Positions 8,491-17,197 of a DNA stretch of 17,491 bases are shown here, piece by piece. The stretch comes from an uncultured Lachnospiraceae bacterium (GTDB taxonomy: Bacteria; Bacillota; Clostridia; Lachnospirales; Lachnospiraceae): positions 1 to 17,491 of the forward strand of contig CAOKHR010000014.1 of NCBI GenBank assembly GCA_948468325.1. Direction: 5' to 3'. Numbering within the stretch: the stretch's first letter is position 1; each line of letters starts with the position of its first letter. Position numbers and translations under genes: made by a program. Below the pieces are notes generated by a model that had not been told where the DNA came from, searched no databases, and saw nothing but the letters and a program-made list of their open reading frames with translations.

Positions 8491-10677
8491 CTATGAAATG
8501 TCTACTCTTTGGCGCTTTACAAGTCCTGCAAAAAAACCTCCGGCGTTTAACAGATTTTCATATGTCCCATCCTCTATGATACGCCCTTGGTCTAATACCA
8601 AAATCCTGTCACACTGCATAATCGTGGAAAGACGGTGCGCGATGACAATTCGGGTGCATTTCATACGTCCAAGGGAATCTGACACCTGCTTTTGGGTAAT
8701 ATTGTCAAGCGCGCTTGTCGCCTCGTCAAACAGCAGCACCTTTGGTTTTGCAGCTACCGCCCGCGCAATGAGCAGCCGCTGCTTTTGTCCGCCGGAAAAC
8801 CCGCCTCCTCCTTCTGAGACAATCGTATGCATTCCCATGGGCATCCTTTGTATATCGTCTGCAATCCCTGCAGCCTCCGCCGCCGCCCATGCCTGTTCCA
8901 TCGTAGGATTCGGCGAGGATATTGTAATGTTCGAGAAAATATCTCCCTGAAATACTTTGCCGTTCTGCATCACTACGCCCATAAACTTCCGCAAAGATTT
9001 CAAATCCAGCCGGCTCAAATCTTTGCCGTCATAATACACCGCCCCTTTTAACGGTTTTTCAAATCCCAGCAGCAGGCGCAGCAGTGTAGATTTCCCGCAG
9101 CCTGTTTTTCCCACAATCGCTACATACTGCCCCGGCCGTATTTTTAACGAAAGATTATCCAAAATGAGCGGCATATCTTCTTTATAGCGAAAGGAAACAT
9201 TACTTAGCTCGATTCCGCCGCTTAACCTGGTTACGACCTTTTTCTCTTCCGCCACTTCCGGAACTTCTTCCAAAATCGGCCGTATTGCCGAAAAGACTGC
9301 ACGTATCGCAGAAAATGTTCCCGAAGACGATGTCAAAACCGAAAATCCACCCATCAGCATCGAATAGGCAGCCGTAAAAGACATATACTCCTCCGGTAAA
9401 ATTCCTGTGCGTATCGCCCTGATATAAATGAAAATAGTTCCTGTAAGTGTAATTCCCAATAAAAGCACCGTATCCATTTTTAAGAAAAAAGGCGGGTTGT
9501 ATTCCAGTCTGGCTGTCTGGCTGTACTGCTTTGCCCACTTTGCAAAAACCCTTTTTTCCGCTCCTGCCAGCTTAATTTTTTGTATACCGGAAAAAACAGA
9601 ACATACCAGACCGCTTTCTTTTGCCGAAAGCTCCGCCTTTTCTGCCGCAATGTTCCTGCCAAATACAGCATACAGCGCCGCACACAAACATGTACAGGCC
9701 AGCACCAATATCGTCGGCAAAAGCAATGACGGCGTATATGCGGCAATTTGAATCAAATATACTATGGAAAACGCGGCGGAAAGCAAAACCGTCAGCAGAA
9801 ACTCTACCATCATGCCGCACAGGCCATTGATGTCCTGTATTCTGCCTGCCAGCTCCCCTGCGCTGTAATCTTTAAAGAAAGCTGCCGGAAGCGAAAGCAG
9901 GCGCATCATCGCCGCACTGGAAACGGCAGCATCCATCTTTGTCTTAATTTTAGCCAGCGTAAGCTGCCGGACGGCAGAAATCAGAGAAGACGCAATCCCT
10001 GTTCCAATCAGCAAAATTGCACAGGCAGCAAGTACATTTATGCTTCCGTTTTCAATCGCATTGCCAAATATTAACTGGTTTGCATAGGGCGTAAAAAGAC
10101 CGATCAGCGTAACTGCAAGCGCAGATACGGCAATCGCGGCAGCATCTGCGGCAGACATTGTCTGAACGATGTATGAGAAAAGTTCTTTCATCCCAATTGC
10201 TTTTAACGGCAGAGGACGGTAAAAGCAGTAGGCATCCACAGAGAACATTTTGACATTTTTCGCTGTAATCCGGATTTTTTCTCCGGTATGTTCATCGGAT
10301 GCCTCATACCCTCTTCCCGCCGGAATGAGCGCAACCGCTTTCCCGCTTTCCTTATAAGTCCCTAACATCGCGCCGATTCCATTTTTATACCAGTCTCCCG
10401 TCAGCTTTACTTTGCGGCGCATAAAGCCGGAAGGACGCATCAGAAATTCTAAAATATCATTCATTTCTTTTAAGCTGTCAGGAATCTCCTGAGGCTTTAC
10501 ATGATAAAATTTCAAAATTTCATGTACGGCTCCTATGACGGCCGTCCGGTCATCCTGTTTGGAAAAAGCAAAGCCTTTTCTGCCCGTGACGACATTTGAC
10601 ATTTCAATCAGCGCATCCGCAAAGCTTTCCTCGTCATTTTTCATTTTTTGCTTGATCTGCTCATCAAACCAACCCAC
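8491..10677 (-). CDS. NHLM-type bacteriocin export ABC transporter, permease/ATP-binding subunit (second ABC, no peptidase)
   Basis: A 728-residue fused permease/ATPase. The first 160 or so residues are a soluble domain that is not C39: there is no Cys-His-Asp set. Membrane segments span about 165-450 (for example AAAIAVSALAVTLIGLF and LPTILVLACTCLCAALYAVF). The ATPase has Walker A GKTGCGKST (523-531), signature FSGGQKQR (627-634), Walker B VLLFDE (647-652) and the H-loop His681, so it should hydrolyse ATP. This is the arrangement of the second ABC protein in the NHLM microcin/bacteriocin export set, which works with the peptidase-bearing ABC protein encoded just upstream, probably as a heterodimer. 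The start is GTG at 10677, fixed by AGGAGG 5 nt upstream. The TAA stop of the preceding gene directly abuts that AGGAGG, and the gap between the genes is 11 bp. Confidence 0.92.
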   Translation of the reverse strand: MGWFDEQIKQKMKNDEESFADALIEMSNVVTGRKGFAFSKQDDRTAVIGAVHEILKFYHVKPQEIPDSLKEMNDILEFLMRPSGFMRRKVKLTGDWYKNGIGAMLGTYKESGKAVALIPAGRGYEASDEHTGEKIRITAKNVKMFSVDAYCFYRPLPLKAIGMKELFSYIVQTMSAADAAAIAVSALAVTLIGLFTPYANQLIFGNAIENGSINVLAACAILLIGTGIASSLISAVRQLTLAKIKTKMDAAVSSAAMMRLLSLPAAFFKDYSAGELAGRIQDINGLCGMMVEFLLTVLLSAAFSIVYLIQIAAYTPSLLLPTILVLACTCLCAALYAVFGRNIAAEKAELSAKESGLVCSVFSGIQKIKLAGAEKRVFAKWAKQYSQTARLEYNPPFFLKMDTVLLLGITLTGTIFIYIRAIRTGILPEEYMSFTAAYSMLMGGFSVLTSSSGTFSAIRAVFSAIRPILEEVPEVAEEKKVVTRLSGGIELSNVSFRYKEDMPLILDNLSLKIRPGQYVAIVGKTGCGKSTLLRLLLGFEKPLKGAVYYDGKDLSRLDLKSLRKFMGVVMQNGKVFQGDIFSNITISSPNPTMEQAWAAAEAAGIADDIQRMPMGMHTIVSEGGGGFSGGQKQRLLIARAVAAKPKVLLFDEATSALDNITQKQVSDSLGRMKCTRIVIAHRLSTIMQCDRILVLDQGRIIEDGTYENLLNAGGFFAGLVKRQRVDIS

Positions 10678-10682
10678 GGCTT

Positions 10683-10691
10683 CCTCCTTTA
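10683..10691 (-). promoter_or_regulatory. Stop-coupled ribosome binding site for a GTG start
   Basis: The TAA of the peptidase-ABC gene (10691-10689) directly abuts AGGAGG (10688-10683), 5 nt before GTG 10677. The first residues of the second ABC protein (MGWFDEQIKQ) depend on this non-ATG start. Tight coupling would give matched amounts of the two ABC proteins. Confidence 0.8.
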
Positions 10692-12875
10692 CTCCCTTGC
10701 TACAAGTTCCATATAGCGTCCGCCCAGTTTCATCAGTTCCTCATGTGTTCCACGCTCCGCTATTTTTCCATGATCCATGACAATAATTTCATCACAGTCA
10801 CGGATGGTCGATAAACGGTGTGCTATAACAATACAGGTAATTCCCCTGTCTTTGATTGCATTTACTACATCATATTCCGTTTTCGCATCCAGCGCGGAAG
10901 TAGCTTCATCCATAATAATAATCGTCGGGTCCTGCGCTAAGACGCGGGCAATCTCCATCCGCTGCCTCTGCCCGCCGGAAAAATCTTTTCCGCCTTCTAA
11001 AATACGGTACTGATACCCGCCGTCCCTCTGCATAATATCCTCATGGAGCTGCGCATCCCTTGCCGCGAGAATCATTTCATAATCTTCAATCGCTGCGTCC
11101 CACATCTTAATATTATTTGCGATAGTATCTTCAAACAGGATAATATCCTGATCCACAACTGCCAGAGAACCGGAAAACACCTGCCGGTTAATTTCAGAAA
11201 TTTGTTTTCCGTCAAACAAAATTTCCCCCGTCCACGGCTGATAGAGGCCGGAAATCAATTTTGACACCGTTGATTTGCCGCATCCGGAAGAACCGACAAG
11301 CGCAATGCGCTGTCCCTGCCTGATGGAAAGAGAAAAATCAGAAATCAGCGGCTCTTCCAGTCTGGAGTACCCAAACGTAATATTTTTAAGCTCCACGCTG
11401 CCTTTCAGTTTTCCATACTCCTCTTCTTCCGTTTCTTTATCCCGCCGGTACTTCTCCTCGGCAGGATATTCCATCACATCCTGAATACGTTCCATATTGG
11501 CCCGCATCTCCTGCAGCTTTTGCCCCGCCGATACCAGCGTCTGTGCCGGTTCCCGAAATGACTGCACAAATCCCTGAAACGCCAGAAGCATGCCTGTGGT
11601 AAATTCCCCGCGGATAATAAAATACGCTCCCATCACCAAAATCAAGACATCAGAAACAGAAATCACCAGCGCAGGGAGAGCCCCCAAATATCCGTCCAGC
11701 TTTGCGTACTTTCCCCTCTGGGTATTCACAGACGCATAAATTCCCGACCACCTTTCAAAAAATCCGTTATCGGCGCCGCTGGATTTTATCGTCTCAATCA
11801 TCTCAATACCGGCATACGTCACGCCATCCAGATTTCCCTGATCGCGCATCAGCACTCTTGTAATATGAATACGCTTTGCAGATATGACAGCCGCCAGCCA
11901 CACATTGACAAAAATTGACAGCATACCGATACAGGTAAGCGGCAGGCTGTATCGCAGCATAACAGTCAGATAAAAAATCATCATCACAAAATTCATTGCA
12001 AGAGGTGCAAAAGTCTTTACCAGAAAAGAAGCAATATCCTGATTTGCTTTCTGCCGCATGGCAATATCCCCTGCCATCCTCTGGGTAAAAAATTCCATTG
12101 GAAGTTTTAATACATGCCACATGAATTTTGAATTTGCCGAAATCGCAAACTTTCCCTGTATTTTCAGCAGATATACCGCCCTCACCCATGCGATGGCAAA
12201 CTGCGCTGCAGCGAAAGACGTCACCCCAAACAGAAAAAACGAAAGCCATGCGCCGCGCTCTCCCCTGAGCAGACGGTCTATAAAAATACGTGAAAATACA
12301 GGCTGCAAAATACCAATCAGTGCAGCCGCCGCCGTCACGGCCGCCACAAACAGCAGCGCTGTCTTTGTCCCTTCCAGCCTTTGCTTCGCAAAGTTTAAAA
12401 TGCTCTTTTTACTTCCTGTTGGCGTAAACGCGTCCCCCGGTTGAAACAACAGACAGATTCCGGTAAAATTTTCATCCAGTTCTTCCATGGAAACCGTGAT
12501 GCAGCCTCTTGCAGGATCGTTTAAAACGGCTCCTTTCCGGCAAAATCCATTTAAAACAACAAAATGGTTAAAGCCCCAATGAAGGATACATGGATAGGAT
12601 GCTTTTTCCATCAGAGATGCAATCTCATAACGGTATGCTTTTACCTCCAGACCATAACGTTTAGCAGCCTGATATATATTTTTTGCGTTGGACCCATCTC
12701 TGGAAACACCGCAATCCAGCCTGACCTGCTCTAAGGGAACCCATTTCCCATAATAAGCAAGCACCATGCTAAGGGAAGCTGCACCGCACTCCGCCGCTTC
12801 CATCTGCATTACCATCGGCGTCTTTGCCACACCGGATACTTTCGGGACAGGCGCCCTGTTCTTTTTCTTTTTCAT
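10689..12875 (-). CDS. NHLM-type bacteriocin export ABC transporter with N-terminal C39 leader peptidase
   Basis: A 728-residue peptidase-containing ABC transporter that cleaves a leader after Gly-Gly and exports the core peptide. The C39 domain (about 15-145) holds the oxyanion Gln24, catalytic Cys30 (MEAAECGAASL), His104 (WGFNHFVVLNG) and Asp120 (NDPARG). All expected catalytic residues are there, so it should be active. Membrane segments lie at about 170-440. The ATPase has Walker A GSSGCGKST (528-536), signature FSGGQRQR (632-639), Walker B IIIMDE (652-657) and H-loop His686. Its natural substrate in this operon is the 53-residue GG-leader peptide encoded at the promoter-proximal end. The short adaptor precedes it and the second ABC protein follows, which is the usual NHLM gene order. 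The start has AAAGG 7 nt upstream. Confidence 0.94.
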   Translation of the reverse strand: MKKKKNRAPVPKVSGVAKTPMVMQMEAAECGAASLSMVLAYYGKWVPLEQVRLDCGVSRDGSNAKNIYQAAKRYGLEVKAYRYEIASLMEKASYPCILHWGFNHFVVLNGFCRKGAVLNDPARGCITVSMEELDENFTGICLLFQPGDAFTPTGSKKSILNFAKQRLEGTKTALLFVAAVTAAAALIGILQPVFSRIFIDRLLRGERGAWLSFFLFGVTSFAAAQFAIAWVRAVYLLKIQGKFAISANSKFMWHVLKLPMEFFTQRMAGDIAMRQKANQDIASFLVKTFAPLAMNFVMMIFYLTVMLRYSLPLTCIGMLSIFVNVWLAAVISAKRIHITRVLMRDQGNLDGVTYAGIEMIETIKSSGADNGFFERWSGIYASVNTQRGKYAKLDGYLGALPALVISVSDVLILVMGAYFIIRGEFTTGMLLAFQGFVQSFREPAQTLVSAGQKLQEMRANMERIQDVMEYPAEEKYRRDKETEEEEYGKLKGSVELKNITFGYSRLEEPLISDFSLSIRQGQRIALVGSSGCGKSTVSKLISGLYQPWTGEILFDGKQISEINRQVFSGSLAVVDQDIILFEDTIANNIKMWDAAIEDYEMILAARDAQLHEDIMQRDGGYQYRILEGGKDFSGGQRQRMEIARVLAQDPTIIIMDEATSALDAKTEYDVVNAIKDRGITCIVIAHRLSTIRDCDEIIVMDHGKIAERGTHEELMKLGGRYMELVARE

Positions 12876-12916
12876 ATGGAAACCTTTCTAACTAAATTTC
12901 AGAATTCTTATAAAGA

Positions 12917-13408
12917 CTACGTTCCGATCAGATAAGAAATCGGATTCATCCGGTCTGTCACGATTGTCACATCGCAGACACCCTCTTTTGCCTTTATGCC
13001 AGTCAAAACGACCCGGTACCTCCAGTCTCCGGAAGAGGCGCTAAGCGCATGCGCCATACCCTCTCCGCCCAGAAATTCTGCCATATCCTCATATGTTTCA
13101 GGAATTTCTGCCGCAAAATCCACCTTTCCATGCTCGTTTCCTGTATATGCATCCATTCCCGCCCCCACAGCTTCAATTTCTGCTTCGTCCAGAAAACAAT
13201 ACACAGAGGTTCCGTCGGAGTACCCTTTGATTTGAATCGTAACATCCAGCGTGCCTATGACGCTCCAGAGAACCACCGATACCAAAAATACAAGAATTGC
13301 TCCAATGACCAGCCATATGCCCGGATTTACAACCTGAATGTACCCGTCTAACTGCTCCGGTGAAGAGACTCTGTCCATACTTTTTTCCCGATATAATTGT
13401 TTCTTCAT
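12917..13408 (-). CDS. Short NHLM-type HlyD/secretion adaptor protein
   Basis: A 163-residue membrane-anchored protein that would link the ABC pair to the outside. The N-terminal part is the conserved NHLM adaptor region (MDRVSSPEQLDGYIQVV at 11-27), then one membrane segment (about 29-52) and a short outer part starting LDVTIQIKGY. The part normally taken up by the coiled-coil hairpin and lipoyl-like half-motifs is largely missing, so it is much shorter than the several-hundred-residue HlyD-like adaptors of Gram-negatives; a small form makes sense for a cell with one membrane. Only about 110 residues lie outside. ATG 13408 with AAGGTG nearby is preferred to a GTG at 13429 that overlaps the NRPS stop as GTGA, though the overlap keeps the two genes coupled either way. 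No frameshift is seen, so the short length looks real. Confidence 0.8.
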   Translation of the reverse strand: MKKQLYREKSMDRVSSPEQLDGYIQVVNPGIWLVIGAILVFLVSVVLWSVIGTLDVTIQIKGYSDGTSVYCFLDEAEIEAVGAGMDAYTGNEHGKVDFAAEIPETYEDMAEFLGGEGMAHALSASSGDWRYRVVLTGIKAKEGVCDVTIVTDRMNPISYLIGT

Positions 13409-13425
13409 ACTGCACCTTCTTTCTG

Positions 13426-16400
13426 TCACAAAAATTCTTTACGGATCACCTGTGCCAATGGAACCGGATTGTCTTCCATTAAAAAATGCTTTGCTCCGGA
13501 AATCTCATAAATCCGAAACGGCTTTTGAATCCATCTGTGCCATTTCTTTATGCGTTTCCGATAACCGGCAGTAAGCAAATCTTCTTTGCCAAACACAAAT
13601 ATTACCTTTCCGGACAGCTTTTGCCGTTCCATGCGCCGAAGATGCGCCGCACTTCTTTTCACATCCTCCCGAAACCGCAAAAGCATTTCCCCATCCGCCG
13701 TAAAAGCTTTTCCTCTGAGCTTTCTAAGAATTTTCTCCAAAACAGCGTCCGGTACATAATCCCATACAGACGTCTGGTTTGGAAGCGTCTCACAAAGCAA
13801 AAGGCCGCCAAGCCTGCTGCCAAGCATTCCGGCAATCTGTACCGCAGAAACACTTCCCACACAGTCGCCCACAAGATAAATGTCATCATAATTACTCAGA
13901 CATTTGCATGCGGCTACTTCCTTCGCCAGCGTCTCTATGCTTCTTCCACGAAAAGCAGAAAAATTTACTGCCGCCACATCCATTTCTTTCTGCAAAAACT
14001 GCGATGCCAGAGGAAACACGCTCAATGGGCTTCCGCCTGCAAAAGGAACTGCTAACAGCAAACGCCTGCTGCCGTCCCGGCGCAAAAATGCCAGCCTGTT
14101 TTTCTTTTCCTCTCCCGCCTGCCGCCCGCGGAAACTTACTTTTGCCAAATCCCGCAAATAGGGTTTTTCATACACAGCCGCATACGGAATACCGATGCCG
14201 TATTCCTCACATTCTGTTAAAAAGGACAGTACTGTGAGCGAATCCATCCCAAAATCCATCAGGCTTTGATCCAGCGTAAGATCGTTTCTCTTTAAATGCT
14301 TTTTTGCAAGATAAAGCAGCGTCTTTTCCCTGCGGGAAAGTTCCCAGTCCAGAGAAAATTTTTCAGGGACTGCCTGACTCTTACATCTGCTTTTATAAAT
14401 ATGCAAAAGACTCTTTCTGTCTGCTTTTCCGTTTCCCTGCACAGGCAGCTCTTTTAAGAAAATAAACTCGGAAGGAACGCTGTAATACGGCAGATGTTTT
14501 GCTGCTTCCTCTTTCATTTCTTCCGGCGTCCCACTGCCCTGGCAAAAAGCGATCAGCCTGTTTCCGACTGGTAAGACAAGGCTCCTCACACCTGTAACTG
14601 CGTGATTTAAACTTCGTTCTACTTCGATTAGATTGATACGCATTCCACGGATTTTTACCTGATGATCCTTTCTGCCCTCGTAATACAAAAAACCGTCTTC
14701 CGCAAGCACAGCCAGATCGCCTGTCCGGTACACCCTTTTCCCATGTAAAACATCATACCCAAAGGGCATCCCGTATGACACTCCCTGCGGGCGGTCCATT
14801 AAGGTATACCCCAAATTCTCATTCATCCGGTAACCCATGCCAACCAGACTGCCCTCTGCCACCAGTTCACCGCGTTCTCCCACAGGCAAAAGCTCTCCGC
14901 GTTCATTCCTGACAGACAGGCCGGTTGCATACACTGGCGTGCCAAGCGGAATCCGCTTTTCGTTTCCCCTGCAGCAATAATAACTGACATCAATCGTACA
15001 CTCCGTGGGGCCGTAAAGGTTGCAGACCTTTGTATGAGGCAGCAATGCTTTCGCCTTGTGTACAAGCTCCGCTCCAAGTTCTTCTCCGGATAAAATCAAA
15101 TATTTTAAACAGGGGAACTCCCATGTTTCCCTTTCCAGAAAAGCAAGAAATCGCTCAAACATCGAAGGGACAAAATGAGCCATTGTCACTTTCCCCGAAA
15201 CAAGCGCTTTCGCAATGGCTTTTGGATTGCCCTCCTTTCCTTCTTCTAAGATACAAAGACTTTTTCCAAACGCAAACGGCAGCGCAAGCTCCCAGATGGA
15301 AACGTCAAATGTATGTTTCGTCTTTTGCAGAATTCTGTCTGTACCGTCCGAAAACATATCCTCCATCCATTCCAGTCTGCAGCTTAGAGACTGCTGTGAA
15401 ATTCTGACTGCCTTTGGCTGCCCCGTCGTGCCGGAAGTATAGATTTCATAGGCCGGAACATCCATACGTATAGATACTTCCGCTGCTTTGGGAACAATAT
15501 TTTCTCCGGCCAGCATAGCGTCGGTCAGACACAATGCGCAATGACGGCTGATTTCCTGCCGCCGCTCCATGGTCTCTTTGGGACTAATCGGAAGAAACGC
15601 ATACCCCGACAGCCACGACGCATAAACAGCAGCCGGAAGACAGGGCGTGCGTAAAAGGCAGAGTCCGATTACCCTGTCCTTCTGTTCATTCACCCTGCCT
15701 GAAATCAGACGCATAATGCTCTTTACCAAATCATAAAAATCCTGATACGTATAAACGCTCTTTTTCCAAAATACGGCTTCTTTTTGGGGGTAAAGACGAA
15801 CCATGTTTAAAAAACGTTCTGGCAGGGAAACGGTAAACTGCCAGTCCTTTCCTCTCTGCATAGATAAAATCCGCTGCTCTTCCTCTTCTTTTAGCAGACG
15901 GATCTGCCCGCAGTCCTGCTCCGGCCGCTCCAAAATCTGTTCCATAAAAAAAAGCGTTTTTTCTATCATCCGGCGTATCCTTTGTTCGGATACCGCCTCC
16001 TTTTGATACTTCACAATCAGCTCAATGCCAAAACGCTCCTCATTGATAAAAACTTTTACCGGAATTTCCACTGAGGAGCTGTAAAACTCACGGCATTCCC
16101 CTTTCACGGGAGCCGGCAGATAGCGAAACGGCCGATAAGAAACTTCTATTTCAGGCCAGACTGCACAATTCCCGCTTCCTGACACATGATCTGCCAGCTG
16201 CTTTTTTAAATCTGCAAAAGCTTCTGCTGCCGGACGATTCCATTCCGGTTTTACTGCAATTGTCCGTGTATCTACTTTCAGTCCTGTAACGGTCAATTCT
16301 GCCCCTTTTCGTCCAAGCAGATTTCGTCCAATGGCAAGACTGTCCGCATCCGTAACCCTGCACAGATACATGGCCAGACACCCATAAAACAAAGCTTCTG

Positions 16401-17127
16401 CAGAAACGCGGTAGTTACGGCAAAATTCACGTATCCTTTTATACTGAAATCTTTTTTCATACCATTCTATTGTATTCGGTTTTTCTTCCCCCTCGGTAAT
16501 CCACCCTGACAAAATTCCTGCCTGCGGATTGACCGCCCGCTTTGCAAAGGAAACGAACCTGTTATTTTCTACTTCATTTTCAAAACTGTTTTTTTCCAAA
16601 TCAAAATCCTGTCTGAAAGAAAACTGCCTGCAGTATCTCTCGTCTGTCTCAAAATCTGTTTTCCCGGACAGCAGCTGTTCATAAATTTTTTCCTGATATT
16701 TTGCGCACAGCGAAACAGTGTATCCGTCTGCGATCAGATGATGGAACTTTTCAAAAATCACTGTTTTTCCCGAAAGATATAACAAACGGAAATCAAATAA
16801 ATAGTTATCATAAAGTGAAAACGGCTCGCATATCCAGTTTTGAATGATGGCGTCCGTTTCTGTTTCCGTCAGGCCGGAAAAATCATATTCCTTCATCCTA
16901 TACTTCTTAATTTTGTCAAAACAGACAGTACCCTCTGTATTCACCTTCATCCAAAAGCTGCTGCTGCACTGCAGAAAAACTTCTATCGTCTTCTGCAAAA
17001 GCGCTGAATCATATTTTCCCTCTAAATGCAGACAGCCTCCTATATTACAAATATCTGTGTCTGGATAGGACTGCTGGACTTCCCAGATTTTTTTCTGGGG
17101 AGGCAGCATTTCATACAAATCTTTCAT
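13426..17127 (-). CDS. Single-module NRPS: condensation - adenylation (Ser predicted) - PCP - thioesterase with Cys nucleophile
   Basis: A 1233-residue nonribosomal peptide synthetase, close in layout and size to EntF. Start chosen at ATG 17127 because AAAGGAG lies 6 nt upstream; the longer frame to 17226 reads through a stem-loop. Domains: condensation (about 1-410) with HHLIADG at 129-135, so probably active; adenylation (about 435-910) with TSGTTGQPK (564-572), YGPTE (705-709), YRTGD (800-804) and GNGKADRK (898-905); carrier domain (about 930-995) with phosphopantetheine Ser963 in GMDSL; thioesterase (about 1020-1233). By alignment to GrsA the pocket residues are D608 V609 W612 H651 I678 S680 L704 I712 D713 K901, one change from a common serine code. 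The thioesterase triad is Cys1089 (GDCVG), Asp1183 and His1214; Cys instead of Ser is unusual. No loading module or donor carrier is visible, so the condensation partner must come in trans. A Ppant transferase is also not in the window. Confidence 0.95.
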   Translation of the reverse strand: MKDLYEMLPPQKKIWEVQQSYPDTDICNIGGCLHLEGKYDSALLQKTIEVFLQCSSSFWMKVNTEGTVCFDKIKKYRMKEYDFSGLTETETDAIIQNWICEPFSLYDNYLFDFRLLYLSGKTVIFEKFHHLIADGYTVSLCAKYQEKIYEQLLSGKTDFETDERYCRQFSFRQDFDLEKNSFENEVENNRFVSFAKRAVNPQAGILSGWITEGEEKPNTIEWYEKRFQYKRIREFCRNYRVSAEALFYGCLAMYLCRVTDADSLAIGRNLLGRKGAELTVTGLKVDTRTIAVKPEWNRPAAEAFADLKKQLADHVSGSGNCAVWPEIEVSYRPFRYLPAPVKGECREFYSSSVEIPVKVFINEERFGIELIVKYQKEAVSEQRIRRMIEKTLFFMEQILERPEQDCGQIRLLKEEEEQRILSMQRGKDWQFTVSLPERFLNMVRLYPQKEAVFWKKSVYTYQDFYDLVKSIMRLISGRVNEQKDRVIGLCLLRTPCLPAAVYASWLSGYAFLPISPKETMERRQEISRHCALCLTDAMLAGENIVPKAAEVSIRMDVPAYEIYTSGTTGQPKAVRISQQSLSCRLEWMEDMFSDGTDRILQKTKHTFDVSIWELALPFAFGKSLCILEEGKEGNPKAIAKALVSGKVTMAHFVPSMFERFLAFLERETWEFPCLKYLILSGEELGAELVHKAKALLPHTKVCNLYGPTECTIDVSYYCCRGNEKRIPLGTPVYATGLSVRNERGELLPVGERGELVAEGSLVGMGYRMNENLGYTLMDRPQGVSYGMPFGYDVLHGKRVYRTGDLAVLAEDGFLYYEGRKDHQVKIRGMRINLIEVERSLNHAVTGVRSLVLPVGNRLIAFCQGSGTPEEMKEEAAKHLPYYSVPSEFIFLKELPVQGNGKADRKSLLHIYKSRCKSQAVPEKFSLDWELSRREKTLLYLAKKHLKRNDLTLDQSLMDFGMDSLTVLSFLTECEEYGIGIPYAAVYEKPYLRDLAKVSFRGRQAGEEKKNRLAFLRRDGSRRLLLAVPFAGGSPLSVFPLASQFLQKEMDVAAVNFSAFRGRSIETLAKEVAACKCLSNYDDIYLVGDCVGSVSAVQIAGMLGSRLGGLLLCETLPNQTSVWDYVPDAVLEKILRKLRGKAFTADGEMLLRFREDVKRSAAHLRRMERQKLSGKVIFVFGKEDLLTAGYRKRIKKWHRWIQKPFRIYEISGAKHFLMEDNPVPLAQVIRKEFL

Positions 17128-17133
17128 CCTGTG

Positions 17134-17140
17134 CTCCTTT
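17134..17140 (-). promoter_or_regulatory. Ribosome binding site deciding the NRPS start
   Basis: AAAGGAG followed by 6 nt and ATG 17127. The protein then starts MKDLYEMLPPQKKIW, which aligns with the first condensation-domain motif. The 33 extra codons of the longer frame have no such site and are rich in Cys, Arg and Lys, unlike a real domain. Confidence 0.85.
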
Positions 17141-17197
17141 TTCTTTTGCCGGAAAAAACGCTGCGGCTTCATGCTGCATACGCACAAAATACGCATC

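Noticed and set aside
8360..8950. 196-residue plus-strand ORF
   Set aside because: Antisense to the DUF2156 start and the ATPase region of the second ABC gene; no recognisable fold, no ribosome binding site.
13409..13429. GTG start of the adaptor at 13429
   Set aside because: It overlaps the NRPS stop as GTGA but has no clear Shine-Dalgarno; ATG 13408 after AAGGTG is better. Not fully excluded.
13486..14055. 189-residue plus-strand ORF
   Set aside because: Shadow of the NRPS thioesterase coding region.
13426..17127. Enterobactin-type siderophore synthesis because of the EntF-like layout and Ser code
   Set aside because: No DHB synthesis, ArCP, EntE or iron-uptake gene is visible, the TE uses Cys, and the neighbours are peptide exporters.
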